Origin: Sclerodactyla briareus
Lineage: Eukaryota > Echinodermata > Holothuroidea > Dendrochirotida > Sclerodactylidae
DNA length: 64,000 bases
Assembly (NCBI GenBank): GCA_026419785.1
Contig: JAODTK010005771.1
Span: 434,001-498,000 of the forward strand
Direction: 5' to 3'
In this document: positions 57,857 to 64,000 of the stretch, piece after piece
Position numbering within the stretch: position 1 is the first letter of the stretch
Layout of the letters: each line of letters begins with the position of its first letter
Notes under the pieces: model-generated
Database searches by the model: none
Told to the model about the DNA's origin: nothing
Seen by the model: the letters and a program-made list of their open reading frames with translations, nothing else
Made by a program: the position numbers and the translations under genes

Positions 57857-58184
57857 CACGTATATATTCGAATATATGCACGTCTATATTCGAATATATG
57901 CACGTCTATATTCGAATATATGCACGTCTATATTCGAATATATACACGTATATATTCGAATATATGCACGTATATATTCGAATATATACAGTATTAATCG
58001 AATGTATGCACCTATATATTCGAGTATATGCACCTATATATTCGAATATATGCACGTCTATATTCGAATATATGCACGTCTATATTCGAATATATGCACG
58101 TATATATTCGAATATATACACGTATATATTCGAATATATGCACGTATATATTCGAATATATACACGTATATATTCGAATATATA
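57857..58184. repeat. 22-bp self-complementary tandem satellite
   Basis: Fourteen 22-bp units of 'cacgtctatattcgaatata' + 'tg' and close variants, plus one 20-bp unit 'cagtattaatcgaatgtatg' at 57989-58008. That unit splits the array into blocks of six (57857-57988) and eight (58009-58184). The second block also ends in 'cagtattaaatc'. Every regular unit has a 12-14-bp palindromic core around TTCGAA, and CACGTATATATTCGAATATA+TA units carry a perfect 20-bp palindrome (for example 58144-58163). Because 22 is not a multiple of 3 and stops are absent, frames of 154-167 codons stay open; they are a by-product. The flanks ('gtattaaatca(a/c)ccaatcac', twice, to 58290) are a further repeat. Confidence 0.95.
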
Positions 58185-58729
58185 CAGTATTAAATCAACC
58201 AATCACAGCAGCGGAATTTATACGTGTATTTAATCGAATATATCCCCTAATATTCGAATATATACGTGTATTAAATCACCCAATCACGACCGAGAATAGA
58301 TTGACCAATCCCATAACAGCGCTCGAAATTTACTATGCAACTTATTTGCGTAGCTATCTGCATAAAATGCGATGAAAACCGCCCCAAATGAAGCCGTTCT
58401 TCAAATGTCCGGCGTTTCGATACAAGTTTTCGTAATAACACTGACGATCGCATTGTTGACGGTTTGGGGGTTTATAAGCCAAAAATGGTAGTCTTGCATC
58501 TTCTCCGGACTTTGAGTCGGTCAAAATCAAATCTGGCAGTTCGAGTTTTTGTTTTTTTTCTTTGTTTTTTATATAGATATGTTCATCAGATTCCAATCTA
58601 CAATAGGGACCTAAGATAAGATTCGGGTTTTTGTTACAGGTTGGAGCCAACATAAACCTGGCAACCTTCACAATTACTTGCTCAAAGCATATCAAGCATG
58701 CAGTGTAGCCAGGTTACTCGCCACTATAC
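58185..58729. other. Satellite flank and non-genic stretch
   Basis: It starts with two copies of 'gtattaaatca(a/c)ccaatcac' around further TTCGAA-palindrome units (58185-58290). The rest holds nothing recognised. Confidence 0.4.
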
Positions 58730-59090
58730 TGCTGCTGCTATTCATTGCCAGTCAATAAATTAAATCTTCCTACTCGAGTCCACCTCCGAGTTGCTTCGTG
58801 ATACTATCAAGTTAGTTTATGCCAACCGGGTCGCATGATGGCCCGACCCACGGACAAAGAACTCTTTCTGAACGATTTTCGCAGAGAGGCGAATGATTGT
58901 TGTCGCGTGTTGGAAACTCATTGGCCATCTGAAGACGGGCAAGGCCAACAACGTGATGATGAGGCTGCTGACGCTGGCAAAATCAATATTGTTCGAGAGT
59001 TTCAATCTGACTGTCAAAGTTGGGCAGAGCTCTCCGCTACGCCAAAATTGGCCAACTACTCGATGAAAGGGAATACCACCACATAGCGGT
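58730..59090 (+). other. Possible LTR end plus gag-like ORF start
   Basis: 'cagtcaataaattaaatc' gives a polyadenylation signal (58753 on) followed by a T/C-rich stretch ending '…gatactatca'. About 45 bp on, an 83-codon ATG frame starts (58835): MMARPTDKELFLNDFRREAN, then DCCRVLETHWPSEDGQG. The layout (AATAAA, LTR-like end, leader, ORF) suggests the left end of an LTR retroelement. No second LTR, primer-binding site or pol was found, so this is weak. Confidence 0.18.
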
Positions 59091-59239
59091 CTCCTTGACT
59101 AGCCTGATAGGGCATGTCTCCACTTAGTCCGTAGAATCCGAATGAGTAAGTTAGTTTCTCCAGTCAGGCAAGTATTAGGAAAAATGAAAAAGAAAAATGA
59201 ATAAAATATTGCGAATTATCGTATATGTGCACGTCGGGT

Positions 59240-59870
59240 AGGGGTTTTCTTCGAGGCGTAAATGACCCGCTCGCCCGAACCCAACCTGAAATATGTCACG
59301 ACGTGTTGATTGGGGACATTATAAGGAATATCCATGGAAGTTTGATGTATTTTCCAAGTTCATACGGTAACTCGAGATATGATGTCAGCCTTACATTCGA
59401 TTAGGACGAAAGCCAGATCTACCAGTAAATTAGTGTGAACGCATATCAGCGCTACATTCGCATAGGAATTCCTTTCAGGGCGCATAGGACCCCCTAGCTA
59501 GCTAGGCTGTAACCAGATATCTGTCACTACGCGGTAATTGGGGACATTATAAAGAAGATCCAGTGGAGGTTAGATATACTTTATATGTCCATAACTCGAG
59601 ATATGAAGTCAGTCTTGCATTCGATCCGGCCGAGAAGAAAAAAAATATCGGGAATATTCTATATTGCGCATATAGCCCCTTGATGGGCCGTGACCGAGAT
59701 ATTTCCACCAGTGTTGATTGGGGAAGTGCTAAGGGAATAGCCAGGGGAAGGTGATGTAGCCTACTTTCTATGTCCATGACTCGAGATGTGAAGTCAACCT
59801 ACATCCGTATAGGACGAAGATCCAAAACCATCGAAAATTGGCGTGCACGCATATCAGAGCGGTGAAATAT
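59240..59870 (+). repeat. Degenerate tandem array, ~180-225-bp unit
   Basis: Three units share 'gt(t/a)attggggacattataa', '(g/t)gtccat.actcgagat(a/g)tgaagtca' and 'aggacgaa'. The first word occurs at about 59307, 59530 and 59709, and the second at about 59359, 59588 and 59769. The open frames here come from the repeat. Confidence 0.8.
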
Positions 59871-61550
59871 TCATGGCCCTTACACAGCACGGTAATGTAC
59901 CTGTACTGTGCTTTGACGAGGCCCGAAGTAACCAATAACCGTTTTTACGTAGGCTCCCGGAGCAGCGCAGCGATCGCCCCTTTCGCGCTAACTTCCATTA
60001 ATAAAGGTAATATCCTCGCTGACGAATGGTGCGGCTGAATGTACGTTCACTTGACTGTGGTGTATTAGGGGGCCTAGGCTACTCATTTTTCTCTAACTGA
60101 TGAATAACAATGGGGACAGTTCAAATCTCCCCTAGACCTTTTTGCAAATATGCCTCTCGCAATGCATTGTGTTCTAGCTCAGGGGGCAAATTAGGCACAA
60201 TGATATGTATAGAATTATCTCGTGGACAACATAGACCCCTACTAATTTGAGAGAATGCACAGATAATGAGGAAGAATAATTGAAATTTCAAGTTTCTCCA
60301 ATACAAAGGCATGCTAAGTTGCTAACACAGAAATGTCAAAATTGCCCCCTGAAGTATCCCACAGCATGGCCTGCATCAACACTATCCCACAGTGCAACCG
60401 CAACTTGCTATTTTGGAACAAGGCTAATTGCCTGATTGAATCTATTACAATGAATACCACATGCTAACTACAGGTTAGAGCTCATACTACTGTACGTAGG
60501 CACATGCCAACCAGTGGAGTACATCCATAAGTGAGGGGTGATGGGCCTTTTGGTGCGATTGCATAATGTATACCCATTGGGTTTTTTCCCCCCCAGGCAT
60601 GTGTACCTGGGTGGTTATTGGTAGAAATCATTTCAGGATTCGATTTGGGAGATGTTGGGGTTCAATGTGGTTAAGTTTTAGATCGGTGTCCATTAAGACT
60701 TGGGATTACATCTGTACTTGGAATGCGACCCTAACCTTACCCCTAATCCCTGACAGAATTACCTTACCGTGTGCGAGGTGAGATTAATGGGAGCATCGCC
60801 AAATGGTTGGGGTTTGTTCATATCCTTTCTAACCCTGCGGAGCGATTTGTGCCCATGGGCTAAACTGAAAGCTTTTCAATAATATTGAATGAATAATATA
60901 CTGAAGATGAAGATTCAGGTACTAGGCTACTGTGAAATTATGCCGATCTGCATCCCATCATCTATAGGACTCTGGATCAATGTGCAGTGGGAACTAGAAT
61001 GTAAAATGGACAAGTTGATTCAAATGCCTACTTGACCATTGCCACCATTAATTCCATAGGCCCCACTGTTTAATTTCCCCCCCCCCCCCCAGAAAAAAAG
61101 TCATGAACAATGTTTGATGTCTTTTTCTTTGTACGCTAGGAATACATCCTGTCGGGCCTTGACTAGTCACTTATAATCGACAATATTTTTACTGTAGCAC
61201 ACTTCCCAATATTGACGGTGACGAAATCAGTCACCTCTAGCCTCCAACTTCTCCCTCCGACTACACAGCCCTCTTAACCTTCAAAACATCCAAGAACATT
61301 CCAATCCACTACCACTAACACACTGTTAAAATTTTCATCTAGTATAAAGTTGATACGGGCAAGGTAAATTTTGAACCGTAATACTTGGGGAATAATAAGC
61401 CACCTGTATTTTCCCAGTCCTGTCTTGTTTTGAAACAGTTTGTAAACAAAGTTTTGCCACTCAGGGCTAAGTTTGGCAACCCTATTGATTATTCATATGG
61501 GCCTCCTGCAAGATATCACTATACGCATCTGCATGATTATTTTTATATTA
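59871..61550. other. Non-genic stretch
   Basis: No coding region is recognised. It includes a 14-base C run (61077-61090). Confidence 0.4.
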
Positions 61551-62046
61551 AAGGGCCGTTCACACTATCACGATGTTCTATCGTTCTGCTTACACGATCT
61601 TCTTAGATTGCAGGCTGAACCCAGGACGAGAGGGTTCTCATCACCTCCTCTTGACCTCTGCTTTTCCTGTCGTTTCCTCTCGTGTGTCCTTCATTCATTG
61701 TCTGAATAACTAAAAGTTTACATTATCTATAATACCGTCCTCAAGGAGTGCGTGAAAGTGCTTCGAAAAACCTACATTTCTAATTGACGTCATATCGGAA
61801 AATGGTAAGAGTCCGGGCACGCGCCTCTGCGATAATCGTTGGGAGCTCAACGATAATAGGAAATATGTGATTATCAAAACGCGCTGAAGGGCTTTTCCAC
61901 TTAAGAATGGTTTGGCGAAGAGCGAATCCAGTCCTTCATCTGCGGCAGGGTGTTTCAGGCCGTCATATTAACGGCCCGGTAGTAATCGCCTGAACCATAA
62001 TACCGATCGTTGCACGACACGATCTCGTTATAGTGTGACCGGCCTT
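61551..62046. mobile_element. Non-autonomous TIR element (MITE-like)
   Basis: The left end is aagggccgttcacactatca followed by cgatg. The reverse complement of the right end is aaggccggtcacactataacg followed by agatcg. These are imperfect terminal inverted repeats of about 25 bp, 496 bp apart, enclosing no transposase frame. A lone end with the same 'GTGTGAA…GGCCC' signature sits at 7014-7031. No clear target-site duplication, so the superfamily is not assigned. Confidence 0.65.
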
Positions 62047-62435
62047 CTACTTGCAACTGGGGATGTTTCTTCCACAAAAACAACTTGTGAATGATCAAGT
62101 TATGCAGTTAAGGAGATTCCGGACTGATTCTGATTGTAAATATTTGGTCTTCTCACCCCTGCAATGCCAAAGACCAATTATGGGGAATGAATGAGTTTCT
62201 ATGTATTTAATTGAGATCAATGCTTGTTAGAACTGAAGTTGAAACGAGAGTTGGCTGCTTAGGCGCTAGCCTACAAACTAGCCTAGGCCTGGAGTTGTGA
62301 ACGCAGGCTTAATCATGTACTAAGCCGGTGAGCGCAGGCTAGGCGGACCATAAAAAAGACACAATGTGCAGGCGGCGTATTACCGGGGGGGGGGCTTTGG
62401 GGGCGCGTTGTGAAAAAAAAACCCCCGGTTACGGT
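62047..62435. other. Non-genic stretch
   Basis: Nothing recognised; contains 'gcctaggcctgg'-type words and a G run near 62384. Confidence 0.35.
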
Positions 62436-62590
62436 TGGAGAGGGAAAAAAAGGAAAAGGGGAAGAGAAGAATACGGGAGGGGGAGAAGAACGAAAAAGAA
62501 GAAGGGAGAGGAAAAAGAGAGGAAGGATGAAGGGAGAAGGAAAGAGAAAGGGGGAGAGGACGAGAACCCAGAGAAAGGGAAGGGTGTTGA
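62436..62590 (+). repeat. Polypurine tract
   Basis: About 150 bp that is almost purely A and G (gagagggaaaaaaaggaaaagg…). It translates to Lys/Glu/Arg/Gly runs in two frames (62364-62681, 62410-62634), which I treat as low-complexity rather than protein. It has triplex (H-DNA) potential. Confidence 0.85.
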
Positions 62591-64000
62591 AAACATCCGA
62601 TGGAAACCAAAAACTGAAAAGTGCGTTGGGCTAATTGTTAGTCATAACACCGTGTCAAGAATGGTCGCAACACATTTTTAGCACTAGCCCCCTCCCCCTC
62701 GCTGGCCAACCTGTGTTTACATCACCAACTTCTGTATCCTCCGATGATAAAATATAGGATTGGGGCCTGAAGCCCCCCCCCCCCATCCACCACAGGCTTC
62801 AAGGGGGACACTACTGAGTGCCCACAACAAATGGTTTTTTTTTTTTCGTCACTACTCCAATGGAATTGGGCAAACATTTGAGATTTCGTCATTATATCCG
62901 GATACTGCAGCTCACAATTTCAATGTCCCTAAACAACTAGGCTGTGAGGAGATCAGGGATGGAAATTTTTTTTTTTTGGGAAGTGCCTTGTCTAACACAT
63001 CTGGGAGAACCTCAGAATCTCGAAAATTGCTGTGTAAACTACTAACCAACCCGGATGCTGTCTCTTCGGCTCAGATATTGAATCAACGACCATATGAAGT
63101 ACTCTAGCCCGGTATCGTCGCCAGGGGTGAGGGGGGGGGGCACGATCCTCTCTCGAAAACCAGTGCCCCTCCGCCGTGCCCCTCTCCCCAATAAATTTGT
63201 TTCCCCAAAAAATTATTCGAGTCAGTATTCACGACAGTTTGCTATACACCTGGCTAATTTGTTGTTTGTCCTGACAAGAAAGGCATTAGCCTAATTGTGC
63301 CAAACTTTGCCTCAATGCACTTGAAAGTGCACTAACGTTCGTGCTCGGCACTGGTACTATGGTGAATTTCCCGTTTCTCTCCCGACATCTCAGCAAGCTC
63401 TATATGGGGAATTTTCTCTTCTTTGGGCCCCCTAGCTTATACATTAATAGATATAGATCAGCAGCAATCTCATTGGACTTGACAACTACAATCAACGCGC
63501 TTTTGGGTTACTAACCTTAGCCTCTTGTCCGTTTCTCTTTCTTCCTCTCTTAACCACTTGCAATTTTGTAACTGCAGTATCCTAGCTTCGACGCTGGATT
63601 TTTCGCGACCGCGGTTTTCTCAATGGAACTACTACTCGGAAGTTGCCTGCTCTCTAATACGCAAACACTTAAATCAAGGATGGGGACAGTAGAGCTAAGT
63701 TGGCTAAATGTCCTTAATTCCTGCTGGGATTATGATTTTTCTCAGAGTGCTCTGAAAATCTTGAGAAAAATTGCGCCTTCGCGCGCACTGGTGATAGTGG
63801 GTTATGCGCGCGATGTTGAAAATTCTGGCTGAAAAGTTAAAGTCGAAGCACGATAGGACCGAGGTCTGGCCTAATGTCAAGATTTTCACCGATTAAAAAA
63901 TTTGTGATCATAAATATCATAAAATGCCCGGGAAAAGGCCTTTTCGGTCATCTGGGGGCTTGCACATTAAAAATTTTGTGGTGCGCATCTGCCGGCAACA
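62591..64000. other. Non-genic stretch to window end
   Basis: A 115-codon frame (62760-63107) includes translated C and T homopolymers at its start and no recognisable domain. At 63770-63825 'gccttcgcgcgc…gcgcgcgatg' recalls the GC-rich core of the 18.8/55.8 kb repeat, and a related copy may run off the window end. Confidence 0.35.

Noticed and set aside
57857..58184. CRISPR array
   Set aside because: The 22-bp units are directly adjacent with no unique spacers, and the sequence is from an animal-type genome.
57690..58375. Open frames of 115-167 codons over the 22-bp satellite as a repetitive protein
   Set aside because: Several frames are open at once on the same strand because the unit has no stops and is not a multiple of three. 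This is expected from the repeat and gives no evidence of a gene.
62364..62681. Lys/Glu-rich 105-codon ORF
   Set aside because: It is the translation of a polypurine tract, open in two frames.

Overview
The window is metazoan nuclear DNA, not bacterial. Coding stretches are short and split by GT/AG introns. Most of the 64 kb is decayed transposons and tandem repeats. Frequent TAGGCCTA-type words, 'GACC…AATAGGGGTCATCTACTCC' and 'TTGTGAACACGATATC' repeats, and a LINE whose protein begins with a 2A-like motif suggest a marine invertebrate deuterostome. An echinoderm is my best guess, from pattern memory only.

Host genes. (1) On the + strand, four exons between 15.4 and 27.6 kb read in order as Ig domain, EGF, EGF, EGF, with matching splice phases. 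This is the ectodomain order of Tie (angiopoietin-receptor) proteins. A weak fibronectin-III-like stretch follows near 29.6 kb; no transmembrane segment or kinase was found. (2) On the - strand, a two-exon gene at 37063-34527 encodes a MATE-superfamily membrane transporter. Both genes carry single-base frame breaks but almost no nonsense substitutions, and their splice sites are intact. That fits assembly consensus errors at least as well as pseudogene decay. The genes face each other and show no functional link.

Mobile DNA, left to right: hAT transposase tail (4.5-4.8 kb); LINE gag-like zinc knuckles (9.0-9.4 kb); a lone APE endonuclease piece (11.6 kb); a decayed APE/RT LINE (12.2-14.2 kb, with a small relative at 49.2 kb); a dispersed ~0.8-1 kb repeat at 18.8-19.8 kb with an inverted copy at 55.8-56.6 kb; a Penelope-like GIY-YIG fragment (38.1-38.4 kb); an L1/Tx1-type RT fragment split by a CA microsatellite (47.3-47.9 kb); a nearly full CR1/L2-like LINE with a 2A-like motif and PHD finger (about 51.1-55.0 kb); a DIRS/Ty3-like RT scrap (56.6-56.8 kb); and a TIR element (61.55-62.05 kb).

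Tandem arrays sit at 3.8-4.4, 10.3-11.0, 16.6-16.9, 26.4-26.8, 32.8-33.5, 43.3-44.0, 45.9-46.4 and 59.2-59.9 kb; several share a core vocabulary. A separate 22-bp self-complementary satellite occupies 57,857-58,184. Poly-G/poly-C runs of 10-29 bases recur throughout. No rRNA gene, intact tRNA gene or CRISPR array was seen. Because single-base breaks are common here, open reading frames alone underestimate coding content.
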